This document shows positions 1 through 11,300 of a DNA stretch of 64,000 bases, in pieces; the stretch's first letter is position 1; the number at the start of each line of letters is the position of its first letter. The stretch is from Otis tarda (taxonomy: Eukaryota > Chordata > Aves > Otidiformes > Otididae). The DNA lies in the NCBI GenBank assembly GCA_026413225.1, contig CM048557.1, positions 42,911,371 to 42,975,370 of the forward strand. Direction: 5' to 3'. The position numbers and the translations under genes were made by a program. Below the pieces are notes generated by a model. The model was not told the origin of the DNA, did no database searches, and saw only the letters and a list, made by a program, of their open reading frames with translations.

Positions 1-15
1 CGCCGGGGCACTCAC

Positions 16-64
16 GGCTGCGGCGGGCGGCCAGGCGGCCCCGCAAGCTCCGCTTCCAGTCCAT
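16..64 (-). CDS. PPP2R3C: PPP2R3C first coding exon (partial gene)
   Basis: This is the start of PPP2R3C (G5PR), a B''-type regulatory subunit of protein phosphatase 2A with EF-hand-like domains in vertebrates. Read on the minus strand, the ATG at 64-62 opens MDWKRSLRGRLAARRS, 16 codons plus one base. A consensus donor, gtgagt, follows at plus-strand positions 15-10. The family N-terminus as I recall it from human begins MDWK-x-x-L-R-x-R-L-A, so the match, though short, is specific. The exon is divergent to PRORP, which is the known vertebrate neighbour arrangement. All remaining exons lie left of position 1, so no domain can be checked here. The identification rests on 16 residues, the splice site and synteny. 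Confidence 0.85.
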
Positions 65-92
65 CTTCCCCGCTGCGGCCGGCTGGCGCGCC

Positions 93-102
93 GCGCATGC
101 GC
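93..102. promoter_or_regulatory. NRF1 binding site (GCGCATGCGC)
   Basis: A perfect palindromic NRF1 consensus about 30 bases upstream of the PPP2R3C start codon. NRF1 commonly drives genes for mitochondrial and housekeeping functions, which fits PRORP on the other side. Binding is inferred from the motif only. Confidence 0.7.
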
Positions 103-197
103 GATGACCCGCACGACGCGCCTGACCCCCGGAGCTCCGTGCCCGCAACTGACATGGCGGAGCAAACCCCCATCCGCCCTCACAGGGCTAGCGGGGT

Positions 198-203
198 CAC
201 GTG
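198..203. promoter_or_regulatory. E-box CACGTG
   Basis: Palindromic CACGTG in the context GTCACGTGC, a USF/MYC/TFE-type site in the shared promoter. A second CACGTG lies upstream of PSMA6 at 56542-56547. Confidence 0.5.
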
Positions 204-225
204 CGGACCAGCCCAGTGAGACGCG

Positions 226-230
226 ATTGG
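226..230 (-). promoter_or_regulatory. Inverted CCAAT box (NF-Y)
   Basis: GCGATTGGCTG contains ATTGG, the reverse complement of CCAAT, with flanks favoured by NF-Y. It lies centrally in the bidirectional promoter. Confidence 0.5.
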
Positions 231-244
231 CTGCCGACCCAGGC

Positions 245-377
245 GCGGGCCCGGTAGCGCTTCCGGCCTAGCGGGAGGCGAGCGCCTTAGCCGCGGCGTG
301 GTCGCCTGCGCTCTAAGCGTCTCCCTGCCGGCGCCTCGTACCGCCAAGGCGTCCATGGCCACCGCGCACCGAGCGAG
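245..377 (+). other. PRORP: Inferred PRORP exon 1 (5' untranslated; start approximate)
   Basis: The sequence GCGAG|gtaggc gives a consensus splice donor at 378 in the CpG-rich region, placed as expected for the short non-coding first exon that PRORP has in other vertebrates. The left boundary is a guess, since no transcript evidence is available. An ATG at 355-357 opens a frame that, if joined to the inferred exon 2 at 931, runs to a TAA at 1064-1066 and is therefore an upstream ORF, not the protein start. Confidence 0.45.
260..266 (-). promoter_or_regulatory. ETS/GABP-type site CTTCCGG
   Basis: GCTTCCGGC matches the ETS/GABPA core (CCGGAAG on the minus strand). A similar core, CCGGAAGT, lies upstream of PSMA6 at 56852-56859. 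Confidence 0.5.
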
Positions 378-930
378 GTAGGCCCGCCCCGGAGGCGTAG
401 GGGCGCAGCTTGCACCGGGACTGCCCTTCGTTACGCTCTGGCGGGGTAAAGGCGGGGGGAAGGGGAGGGGGAGAGAGGGACTTTCCCAGCAGGCAGCGCG
501 CTGGCGTGGGTCGGCCGCTGTGCACGCTGGGAGTTGTAGTGTACGGGGGTGCGGACGGGGTCTCCTCATGAGGTGCAGCAGCTGCCTGCCCGGCTGCCGG
601 TGAACCTCCCGATATTTACCGGGATTGTTATAACCTAACAATTACGTATCTTAATTGCTGTCAGTGGTGTTGCTCTGCCTCGTTGGCAGCGGCGTTACCA
701 AGGAATTACGATAGGGGAAACCGGCTAAACGGAAACTTGTCACAAGTTCAAAGGTACGAGGGAACGAACATAGGAATCCTGTGGTGGGACTGCCTGAGGG
801 GTTGGGATTGGGATTCCTGACATGAAATTGTCCAGGTACCTTGAACTTTGTGTTTGCTAACATGCACGTGTCACTATAATAGGAAAGCATGGACCAGGTG
901 GTGATGTTGCAGTGTTATTTTTATTTTTAG
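378..930 (+). other. PRORP: PRORP intron 1 (inferred)
   Basis: The donor gtaggc is at 378. The acceptor is the strong polypyrimidine tract and TTTTTAG ending at 930. The first 200 bases continue the CpG-rich island and hold a ZNF143-type element at 522-540. From about 610 the sequence drops to ordinary AT-rich DNA with nothing else recognisable. Confidence 0.5.
522..540 (-). promoter_or_regulatory. ZNF143/THAP11 (SBS-type) element
   Basis: On the minus strand this reads ACTACAACTCCCAGCGTGC. It is a near-perfect copy of the long ACTACAAYTCCCAGCATGC motif bound by ZNF143 (Staf) and associated THAP11/HCF-1 at housekeeping promoters. One base differs from the consensus I recall. It sits about 145 bases downstream of the inferred exon 1 donor, still in the CpG-rich island. 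Confidence 0.75.
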
Positions 931-1338
931 GAAACCTTCTGACTCAGTGTGGATCAAAGCAGGAAGAAAAAACTTGCAAGTTTTGTCTAGCTGCGTCAGA
1001 GCTGCCTGTCTGCGTACCGCATGCTCAGTACACATCTCTACAGCAACCCTCAAACAGAAATTATAAGCTGCCAACCTGCAAAGCATTTTCTTTAGAAAGA
1101 AAGATACCCTCATTTTGGATGAATGTTCTGACAGTTTGAGAGACGGATTTTTGTGAAAATAGATTTTTACTATGTTTTGTGAGAGGCAGAAACAACTCGT
1201 AGAGCAAGCATTTTGAAACTGAAGCTTATACAGCTTGATGATCCTTGGGCTTTTATAATAAACATCCCCATGCAAACTGCACTTTCCATTTTATAACGTC
1301 CTTAGATACAGTGAGCTAATAGATAATTTCTTCTTGTG
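931..1338 (+). other. PRORP: Inferred PRORP 5' UTR part of exon 2
   Basis: This runs from the acceptor ending at 930 to the start codon at 1339. An in-frame TAA at 1324-1326 closes the main frame just upstream, so coding cannot extend further 5'. The leader holds further ATGs, for example at 1021, which opens a 24-codon frame ending in TAG; these would be upstream ORFs if the exon is used as drawn. Confidence 0.5.
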
Positions 1339-2339
1339 ATGGCACTCTTGTCTCAAACTAGTCAGCAGGGTTTTCAGGCTTTGCTATGGAAATGCCGTAT
1401 GTTCTGGCCTGTTTCAAGATGCCAACAGCTGTTTGCTGTCTCTTTCAACATCCCCAATAGGGAAAAGGTCAGCGATTTCTGTTTTGTGACGTCATCCAGC
1501 ACTGCAGTACCAGTGGATCCCAAAGGAACTGATGTCTTGCCTACGAAGAAAAGTTCTGAAATTGATTATGAAGAAGAAAAAGGATGGGATGAGGAGACTA
1601 AAGAAGTATCTGAAGGGAAACTCCACTTTTCTTCCCCTGTTGGAGCTCCAAAGAAATGGTTAATGAGACAAGGTCTGTCAAGACATAAGTTTACCAATGT
1701 ACAGCCTCCAGAAAAACCTTTGCAGGCTGAGGAATGGAACAGACTGAGGGAAAGCTTTCGATCACCTGAAATATTTGAAGAAGTGATGTTTAACAGTATG
1801 GTCAAGTACAACAGCCCCATTGATGTGGCTAAGTCCTTGCTGACCCATGTGGCAAAGAGTAATGGTGACATTGCATATAATTTGTTGGTCAAATATCTGG
1901 CATTGTGTGTCCAGCAGGGGCAGACTTCAGAAATTCAAGACATGTATGATATAATGAAAACCAGATTCAGGATTTTAGAAAGCGGTGCTTACAACCTTTT
2001 TATTAGGGGGCTGAGTAATTCAGATCAATGGAGAATGGCCTTGACTCTTTTGGAAGAAGTAAAAAAGATCATGACTCCCTCACGGACAAATTATGAATCC
2101 TGTATCAAAGCAGCCAGCCGTCACCAAGAAATGAATCTCGCATTTGAACTTTACCATGAAATGTTGGCTAAGGATTTGGTGCCAACCTTAGATGTCCTGC
2201 AGGCCTTTTTTGACTACAGCAGGGGTATGAAAGGTGCTGACTTGCAGAAAGAGCTGTTTGGTATCCTCTTATATTTGAGAGAGAACCAAATATACCCTCA
2301 CAAAACATTTATGCGGAGTATAAAGCTATGGTTTGAAAG
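1339..2339 (+). CDS. PRORP: PRORP exon 2: presequence, linker and PPR domain
   Basis: This exon codes residues 1-333 and two bases of codon 334. The start is ATG 1339, with G at -3 and G at +4 and an in-frame TAA at 1324 upstream. The first 40 residues contain K18, R20, R27 and no acidic residue, as expected of a mitochondrial targeting sequence. From D162 (DVAKSLL) to the exon end, the helical PPR-type segments keep family motifs such as [23 protein letters not shown] and [11 protein letters not shown]. The donor is AAAG|gtaaat at 2340. Reading through the donor gives a TAA at once (2341-2343), so an unspliced product would stop after the PPR domain. Confidence 0.95.
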
Positions 2340-5300
2340 GTAAATAATGTTTCAATAGCAACCTCCAGTTAATGAGGATGGGATTCAGATTATTCCATAG
2401 ATCAATTCCAATAAGATCCCTCAACATCTCATTTTGATTGTTGCTTCTTCATGAGACACACATTGTCATGAAAAGATACATTTTATTTTTGCTCCAGATT
2501 AGTGTAAAAGTGTAAAATTATTACTGATTTCACCTTTTCTTGAAAGATTTTACCTGTTAAATATTACTCCTTGTTATAGAGAGTAGGAAATGGATGGGTC
2601 ATGGCTGTCCAAACTATCCAACTTCATCTCTTTCTGGGGTTAGTACATAAGGAATATTGACAGGTATGAGGGCTTTTCCTCTAATCTGTTGGAATGTAGA
2701 AGTAGTAAGTTATTTGAAAATTAGATTGTTTCTCTCTTTAAAGGAAACAGGCAGCAAATTTAGCATATGTTAAGTAAAAATTAAGTGTTGACTTTGTATT
2801 GAATAATAGGAATAATCTTAATAGGAGGCTCTTTATTTTATCACAGTACTTAGCAGGCCATGCAATTTGCTTTCATGAGTAGTGATGGTAGGACTCTGCA
2901 AATGACAACTAGTACGCTGCGCATGCACAGAGTGGTTAATTGAAGCCCACTCCATATTTGTCATGCTGTTGTATGTGAGCCCATCTATGATTTTTTTTTT
3001 AACTGTTGGCTTTGGTTTATGTGAGCTGTATAGCCATTTCACAAGTTAGTCTACCTGGACAGAAAATATGGCTGTGGGAATGCACTACCACTATTAGGAT
3101 GGTTTATACTGCTGTCCCCTAGCTGTTTTCTTTACTGGGAACAGCTAGGGAGCAGACAGAGTAAACTTCAGTCGAGATGATCTGTTTTAGTGGGTGAAAA
3201 TCTGTGGTGGGGTGCCATTTTCCCATTGAGTAGAGATGGACTTAACTGTGTGCGCCGCATACTGCATGCACAGGAAACTCAATATAATAAAAAGTCCTTG
3301 GTAAGGAGACTGCGGAGGCAAGCGATATGTTGCAGAGTTATGTATAAGGAGTTGGCTGGATTTCCACACTAAAAGAGTTGTGGTCAACGGCTCGATGTCC
3401 AAGAGGAGACCGGTGGCGAGTGGTGTTCCTTAGAGGTTGATATTGGGCCCGGCCCTGTTCAACATCTTTGTTGGCGACATGGACAGTGGGATAGAGTGCA
3501 CCCTCAGCAAGTTTGCCGACAACACCAAGCTGTGTGTTGTGGTTGACACGCTAGAGGGAAGAGATGCCATCCAGAGGGACCTTGACAGGCTGGAGAGGTG
3601 GGCCAAGGCAAACCTCATGAAGTTCATTCAGGCCAAGTGGAAGGTCCTGCACATGGATCGTGGCAATCCCAGGGACAAATGTAGGCTGGGCGGAGAATGG
3701 ATTGAGAGCAGCCCTGAGGAGAAGGACTTGGGAGTGCTGGTGGACAAGAAGTTCAACATGAACAGGCAATGCGCCCTTGTGGCCCAGAAGGCCAACCGCA
3801 TCCTGGGCTGCATCAAGAGGAGCATGGCCAGGAGGTTGAGGGAGGTGATTCTGCCCCTCTACTCCACTCTGGTGAGACCCCACCTGGAGTACTGCATCCA
3901 GTTCTGGAGTCCCCAACGTAAGAAGGACATGGACCAGTTGGAGAAGAGCAGAGGAGGAGGGCCACGAAGATGATCAGAGGGCTGGAGCACTTCTCCTATG
4001 AGGACAGGCTGAGAGAGTTGGAGCTGTTCAGCCTGGAGAAGAGGAGGCTCCGGGGAGACTTATAGTCGCCTTCCAGTACCTAAAGAGGGCCTACAGGAAA
4101 GATGAGGAGAAACTCTTTAGCAGGGTCTGTTGTGATAGGACAAGGGGTAATGGTTTTAAAATAGAGGGAGGTAGATTCAGATTAGATTGGTTGAAAATAA
4201 ATAAGCAGTTTCTGTGGAGTTCCCAAAAAGAAATAGAGTCTGATTACTTCTAGCACTGTTAGTCTTGCAAAAATGATGCAGACTGGGAGGTAACTTTTGC
4301 TGACAAAGGAAACAGATGGTACAGTAAGCACAGAAGTAAGCTCTGTGAGTGTAACTGAATAGGTATTAGTTTTGAAAAAATATTTTTCTGAAGAGCAAAC
4401 CAGCACTGACTTCTAGTAGTGGGTAAAGGCAGATCCAATAGAGAGATCTGAGTGTGCAACAAAGAATCACGGTATTTCCTGTTGCGTATTGTCTGTGTAG
4501 GAAAACTAAAGAACCGCTATGTATCAGTGTGAGAAATGGGAGAGGAGGGCAGAAACAGGACAGTTATTCCAAAGCCCATAGCATGTGTGATTGTGCAGCC
4601 TATGATAAAAAACACAGTGGCAAAGAGAGAGGTGTCTGCAGTTGCATGTTGACATGGGTATTCTTGTTCTGCAACCTGTTCTGTTTTGGATCTTGTGGCC
4701 AAAAAGGAATATTTACACCACCATGATGGTGGCTGTGGTAGTGGTGGTGACAATGGTGGAGTCAAAAAGTCTCAATGGAGTATTTTGGTATGAGCATATC
4801 TTTTTTTAATTTCTCAGGACGATATCTGCATAGAAATCTTGGTTCCTGCTTTCCCATCTGGTTCTGAGGTGCATTATGAATGTGTAGGGTTGCAACTCAA
4901 AAATTGTCAGTGCAGCCTGGTTATCTGTATGGTTCTTAATATCAGGGGACAACATAAACGGGGGAGATTGAGGGTGTTAGTTCTCTGCATGTTGTTAAAT
5001 GTTGGTTCTTTATATAATATTTTCAGGTATTGCTAAATTATATATGAATCTTTGTATGATTTCTTTGCAGAGGAGATTATTGATTGGCCTTTTCTTTCTA
5101 AATGTTGACCAAAATAGCATTATTCTTTATCTGTAATTTAAGTGTTGTTAAATACAAATCTAATGTTTTTATTTATCTTTCCCTCTGTACATATTTAGTA
5201 TACCAGGAGAGAACTGGAGAGGACACTTGACCAACATTAAAGACAGGTAAATGCAACATGTTATTTAAATGTGAGGTGCTGTCATAAATAGAAAAAATAG

Positions 5301-8300
5301 CTTTCCTTACATAAGAAAATATTTTATTCCTTGAGAATATGCATCTTGGTTGTGTACATATGATTTCCCAAACCCCAGTTTCCAGCTCATTCCTGTGCAT
5401 TAAACAGGGCCCAACATGCACAATTGGAAAGGAGTTACGCTAAGCAGAGCCAAGACAGGAAAACAGAGAGAAAAATAAGAGCTGCCATTTTGCTGGGTGG
5501 CTTATTTGTTTACTGCTTAGGAATTAAAGACTTACTTTTTTGGTTGGCTTTATAATACCATTGTTTAACAGGGTATTTAACAGAGCAACTTTGGTGTGTA
5601 AACAGATGTCTTCTTGAAAACTGATACATATTCACATACTGCAGTTAATTTGTACAGATGGAAGTGTTCTGCCTTCCCACCTCATTTTCAGTGAAGACAA
5701 CATGATTCTAATATTTGGTTTTCACAGCAATAACTTGGGTATATACGTCTATTACAGCACAGTTTTCTTAACGTCTGTAAATTCCTATTTTAAATGTTAC
5801 TCTATTTGAAATCTAGTTCTGTGTTTTTGTAGCAATTTGACAACTATAAATGTATTAATTATAAGAATGTCTCCAATGGATTATGAGGTTTTTTTGGTGG
5901 CTTATAAACATACATACTCTAAAGTAAGAGCACATACAGAGTCTGCTGCTTTTTAAGCCCATGAAAGAACAGCGTAACTCCCTGCCCTAAGAGTAGGGGT
6001 TGGTCACTGTAAGATGGATTATTATTGTTATGCATCAGTGTGTGTGTGTTACTGTACTGTATTATGATAATTCACCAAATTCTAGACAGCCTTTTTCAGC
6101 CTTTAGAGTTTTAAAGTTCCAAAGTTGATTGTCTCAGTTAAAAGGTAGCTTGTTATCTTACTGTCTGTAAACACTGTTACAGACTGAGAGCTAAACTAAC
6201 TTATATCACCTCACATTTTGTAATGGATTAAGAATCTGTGAACAAAGTGGTGACAAGGTGCTATATGGTAGTTATTTTGTGGTAACTGTATGAACACTTT
6301 TTATTTTAAAATAAGGACATTTGAGGTAGCCTACTTGGATAAGAATTTGAATAAAATTAAAATGATTTCAAGAAAAGAAAAAGAATGTAGGAATTTTGTT
6401 GTGTTTACATTAAATAACTGATGACAGAAAAGTTCCTTAGGATTTAAGAAAGAAAAAAAAATGTTTGTTGGTTTTGTTGAATTTTTTGTGAGGTTTTTTT
6501 TTTATGCTAATCATGAAGGACAAAGCCCTTAAGGTATCTCTGAAACTCGTGGTGATTGTTACTAGACTTGTCTCTGCAGTCAGCATAACTGATGTCTCAA
6601 AACATGAGTCTTGAGTTAAAAAATCCAGAACTATTTTTTGCTAAACTGAGCTTGACAATTTAATAGGCTCGTTCATAGGTCATTCTGATTTTGTACGAAT
6701 AATGGCAATTATCTCTAAGATGCTCATATCCAGCATATTTTGTTCTTCCTCTAGCACTGAGCTCCTAGTTTCTTTGAACTGTGATAGTCAGAAGCTTGAA
6801 CCTTCTGCAAACAGACTTTGAAGTTTACTGACCATTTTTCTTCAAGAGTTACAAAAGCTTTGGATTTCCAAGGTCAGCTACAGAAAGCTGCAGTTCAAGT
6901 TTTTTGAGCTTACATTCAAATTACTGTAGCACATCTGACTTCATGTTTGGTACGTAGGTGCCATGATACTCCAAATCTATCTCAAAAAAGTAGTTAAATT
7001 GTCACTTAGCTGTAAGGACAGCTAGATATTCTGCAGAGGTGAAAGCCTTCTGTCTGGGAATTTATTGGCATGAAATCCTAGAATAATCAATGAGGAGTTA
7101 CAAAAATAGCAAGGTAATTTTAAAGGTATGGTTGTAAAAAACCAGCAGTTAGACTAAGGGTCCAGTCTTGCAAGGTGCGGCGTGTTTCTTGTGCCTGTTT
7201 TGCCTCTGCTCCTTTTGGGAATCCACATTGAGAATTCACAAGAAGAAACTGGCTTCAGGAGCTTTGGCTGTTGATAGGCGACTGGGGTGGGTTGATCTGT
7301 TGGGGTTTGGGGAGGTTTGGTTTTTTCAGGTAATCTGAAAGTGGCAGTTGCAGAAGGATCCAGGTTCACAGTAGGACAGGTCCTTAAATTTTAGGCTTAA
7401 TGATTTTGAAATAGTCTCCTAACAGTTTGTTAGGCCTTTCTTCTCTATAGCCAAACGGTGAAGTTCCTTAATGCAGTGAGGTGTATTTAACGGTAACTTT
7501 ACAGCTATATGAGCAGCCACTCTCACTGCTTATATTAATACGTAGGCTGAGCCTGCGGCCTGGCTGCAGCAGGTTGAGCAACTGGAGCGTATTGTTTGTA
7601 TGCAGCAGTCAATGTCCATTGTTGGTATTCCATGCATAGCTTTTTTTTCATTCAGTAAATGCACTGCCAGCATTGCAATTAATGCAGTCTTGGCTTATTG
7701 TCTGTGCATTAAAGTAAGTCAGACCTCAACTGCTGGGAGAATTTAACATTTCTGATTGCCAAGGTTTTAGAAAATTACAATGACTTAGCTTTGGCATCTC
7801 TAGGATCTCCCTGTGGAGACAGCCAGGGTAGAATAATTCGTTCCATTTAAAGCTCAAGTCCTACAATTCAGTTCTGAGTTTGTGCTTGTGAAAATAAGAT
7901 ATTTGGATGGATTTAGAGAAGAATGGTTACTCTTTTGGTTCAAACTGTGCTAGCTGGGTGAACATGGGCTTCTGAACAAAGCATGATAGAAAGGAAAAAT
8001 GTGAAACATCAACATGTCCTGCATGTAAGAGAAACTTAAATAGGGGCAAGCAGCAAAAAGGTTGTTTTTTGTCAGCCAGTAAGAACCAAAGACCCATTCA
8101 GATGAAGTGTGATTGTGTTGCCTGCTGGAGAAGCTACTAGATTCTGCTTACTTTCTTGGTACTGTGGCTGGAGCGTCCAGTCTGGTGATGAAGATGCAAG
8201 CTGGGTTTCATGTCTAATATTCTTGGCAGAAGTACTTATGGACTTTAAAGAGGACACAGGTGTGACTGACTCTGTGAATTTCCTTACTGTATGTTAATGT

Positions 8301-11300
8301 CCTATCTGACAGTTTATTTTTTCTTTTTCACACAGTTATTAAAGAGTTAAACTTGGAAAAATTTCTAGTTTTAACCCGCAATCAGAGATTGTAGGACATG
8401 CAGTGAACATATATTTGTAGCTCATTGGTTTGTCTTCGGAAAGTTTATCTGCAAAAGTTCAAGATTAATTGTTTGTTTGTTTGTTTGTTTTAGGAAAGAA
8501 AAAAATATCAATGTAATTCACAATTCAAGCACTGAGACACAGGTTGTTTTGTCTCCGTCCTCCACTATTTCCCCAGCCTCACATGCTGGTTTTGTGGTGG
8601 GCCTGGAGGTTCATAATAATGATACAGGACATACATTTTTGACCTGGGTATGGAGTTGTGCACTGTGTTGGTGTATGTGTTTAGTTTATAGAGGCTAACT
8701 GGAAAGACAAGTAGGAAAGAAAAGAATGAACAAATGGGACATGGAAATGATGACCGTTCCAGTTTATTTCCTTCAGTCTGTGTGCTAGTGCAGAGGTTGT
8801 GGCTGTGGGACATGAAACAACAAAAAAGACTAAATATTAAAAAAAAATGCTTATGCTCTCTCTTAAGGTATAGTTCTGTGAAATCATACAAAAATCCAGT
8901 GGTGGCCATGGAAGTTAGGCTTGTCTTGTTTTGCATCTTGGAATTATGTGTATGCTGTGCTAGCAGGCTGTAGGACAAAACCCCAGCTCACAGCAGTTGA
9001 CATGGTTCTCTCGGTTGTGGCTTGTTTTGATGGCTTTTCCCAGTGCTGGGGAGTTTTTGCAGCACTAGGTTGGTTAGCCAAAAAGTTGGGCCTCTTGGCT
9101 GGCACGGAGCTGTGTGTTCTCTGTAGCTTTGCCTCACTTGTGCTGTTCTGGAAAACTTTTCAGAATCTGCTATGACATGCCACTGCTCTTGAGGAAACTC
9201 AAGAGTCTGAGATCTGCTTTTTTGCATCCCGTGTTGTTCTATTCTGTAATCTTTTATGATGAATTTTCAATCTCTTTGGTCTTTTAGTATTAAAAACATG
9301 CATGAACAGATCAGTGGAGAGTTCTTGTCTATGTCAGAGACAAAACAACATATGATTTGGGATTTGCAGAATCACAATAGTTACCACAGCTGCTGGCCCT
9401 GCAGCAGGGAAACTAAGAGTAGTGAGAAGTGGATGATGTGAATGAAAAAGGAAACTGTCTGTCATAGTTTAGCTCTGCTAGAGACCAAGCTATGCCATTT
9501 TTCACTCACTCTCCCTACCCTCTGAGAGAACGGGGAAGAGATAACAAAAATCCTCGAGGTTTGAGATAAGGGGAGATCATTCAAGTTACTGTTATGGGCA
9601 AAACAGACTCGACTTGGGGAAAACTATTTCAATTTATTATTAATAAAAGCAAAGCAGAATAAAGAGAGAGAACAAAACCAACTTCCTCCCACCCCTTCCC
9701 TCTTCCCAGGCTTCTCTCTGCCCCTGCTTCTACTTCCTCTCTTTTTTTAATCTTCCCCTTCTTAAATACCTTATCACAGAGGCGTTATCACTGCCACAAA
9801 TTGGCTTGGCCCTGGCCAGCAGCAGGTCCTCCCTAGAGCCAGGACAAAGATCCACCCTAGATCTTGGCCCTAGATCACCGGCCAAAGGGGAAACTTCTAG
9901 CAGCTTCTTGCAGAAGCTGCCACTGTAGCCCCTGCCGCTACACAAAACCAGGACACTGTCCCGGGGCTGCATGCAGTCATAGTCACTGACACAGCTGGGC
10001 ATGATGGAGTGGTGTTTCTGGGTCTGGGAAATGAGCACTAAATGATGGCATTGGTTGACTGTAGCTACAGAGCTTTTTCATTTACAAGAGTCTATGTTCC
10101 TAGATCCATGTGATGATATTTAGCCCGTGCTACGCAGCAGGAACAAACGTTTCTTACCAATAAAGAAATAGTGATTAACTGCCAGGAGACACCAATGTAA
10201 AGCTACTTTCTGTTTGAGTGCAGCCAGCCTGATACCAGAAAATATCTGGTGGAATTGGACATCCTACGTGCAGTGCCAGTACTGCTGAGGGCTTTCAAAG
10301 CAAACAGTATTTCTGTTGTAGTCACATTCTGCTGTTAGTCTGTTCACTTTGACCCTGTTAGAGAGATCTGAACAAACAGTCTTAGCCTAGAAATATGGGG
10401 AATCTGATATCAAAAGACAAGTGGCACAAAGAAGGCAGCCTTGCTTATTATTTGCTTCTCCAACCATACACAGATTAATGTTACCTTTTTTTTTTTTTTT
10501 CCCCCTCCTCTTTCTTTTGAGTGGGAGTTTTCCTACACCTATGACAGGTTTGGTTATTCCAAACCTTGATAAATCGAGCAGATTGCTCCTACCAAAAATC
10601 TAAGCTGTTAGTAGCACAATAGTGGAGCATTTCTTTGGTGCATTTTCTTGCTGTAAGACTTTGGAATGGATTTATAGCTAGACCAAGGCTCTGTGGCCTG
10701 TCTGCTAGCTTCAGCGAGTATGCCTACAGCTACCTCGTATGTTCTAGCCAGGCCAGTGCAACTGCATCACCTTCCCACACTGGGATCTGGGCTGTATGTA
10801 TCCATGGTGACTTTCCTGTGTAGCAGGGAAACTTCCAACTATTAGAGATATGGAAATTTATGGTAACGCTGGGAGTTGAACTCTGATCTCTCAAGGCCTA
10901 AAGAAATGCTGGTGATTTTTTTTTTTTTTTTTTTCCCCTGCTGTCATGCTGGGTTTTAGTCCTAAATCCTCAAATGTCTCTAGAGTTAAATCTTTGATCC
11001 TGATCCCACTAAGTCACATAAAAATATTTCTGGTGACTTTAGTAGGGTTTGGATGTCTCCCAGAAGAGTAGAACTAATTTTCTGATTATTGTACTGTATT
11101 GGAGTTCTTGTAAAGAATTGTACTCATACATAAGACACTCAATAAGTTAGTAAAATTTATAGTTCTTATTTTAAAGTCCTTATTCTTTTATTTTCTTGTT
11201 TTACTATTATTACAGTGGACAGTGCCCAGTTTGCAACACTCAGTTGGAGGACAGTGATCTCACCGAAGAAGAATATAATAATCTCAGAGAAAGAATCATA

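Larger units (their letters stand above)
65..377. promoter_or_regulatory. Bidirectional CpG-rich promoter of PPP2R3C and PRORP
   Basis: This very GC- and CpG-rich stretch lies between the PPP2R3C start codon (minus strand) and the inferred PRORP exon 1 donor. It has no TATA box near either side. Visible motifs are a perfect NRF1 palindrome (93-102), a YY1-like GACATGGCGG (151-160), an E-box CACGTG (198-203), an inverted CCAAT box ATTGG (226-230) and an ETS-type CTTCCGG (260-266). This set is typical of housekeeping CpG-island promoters. Transcription start sites cannot be placed exactly from sequence. Confidence 0.8.
2340..5198 (+). other. PRORP: PRORP intron 2
   Basis: Bounded by gtaaat and atttag. 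It contains a decayed CR1 LINE piece (3375-4188) and an 11-bp perfect hairpin (3117-3150). The rest (2340-3116 and 4189-5198) is AT-rich unique DNA in which I see no gene. A short GTG/GTGG-rich imperfect repeat lies near 4721-4758. Confidence 0.85.
5247..11215 (+). other. PRORP: PRORP intron 3
   Basis: The intron holds a solo LTR (9460-9955), a (GTTT)5 tract (8471-8490) and two long T-then-C homopolymer tracts (10486-10505 and 10916-10938). Elsewhere I see unique AT-rich DNA. Short open frames here show no similarity I recognise and no coding signature. Confidence 0.8.

Noticed and set aside
180-641. 153-codon minus-strand open frame across the PPP2R3C/PRORP promoter
   Set aside because: A CpG-island artefact that overlaps the promoter motifs. 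The PPP2R3C start is already explained by the exon at 16-64.
1336-1338. GTG as the PRORP start codon
   Set aside because: It is immediately followed by ATG 1339 in a good context (G at -3, G at +4). Non-ATG initiation is not needed.
8471-8698. Apparent splice acceptor (GTTT repeat plus TTAG) followed by an open frame
   Set aside because: The acceptor is a microsatellite by-product. PRORP exons 3 and 4 join in phase without it and the human protein has no extra segment here.
9730-10038. 102-codon minus-strand open frame inside and beyond the LTR
   Set aside because: It runs across the LTR boundary into flanking DNA and shows no retroviral protein features.
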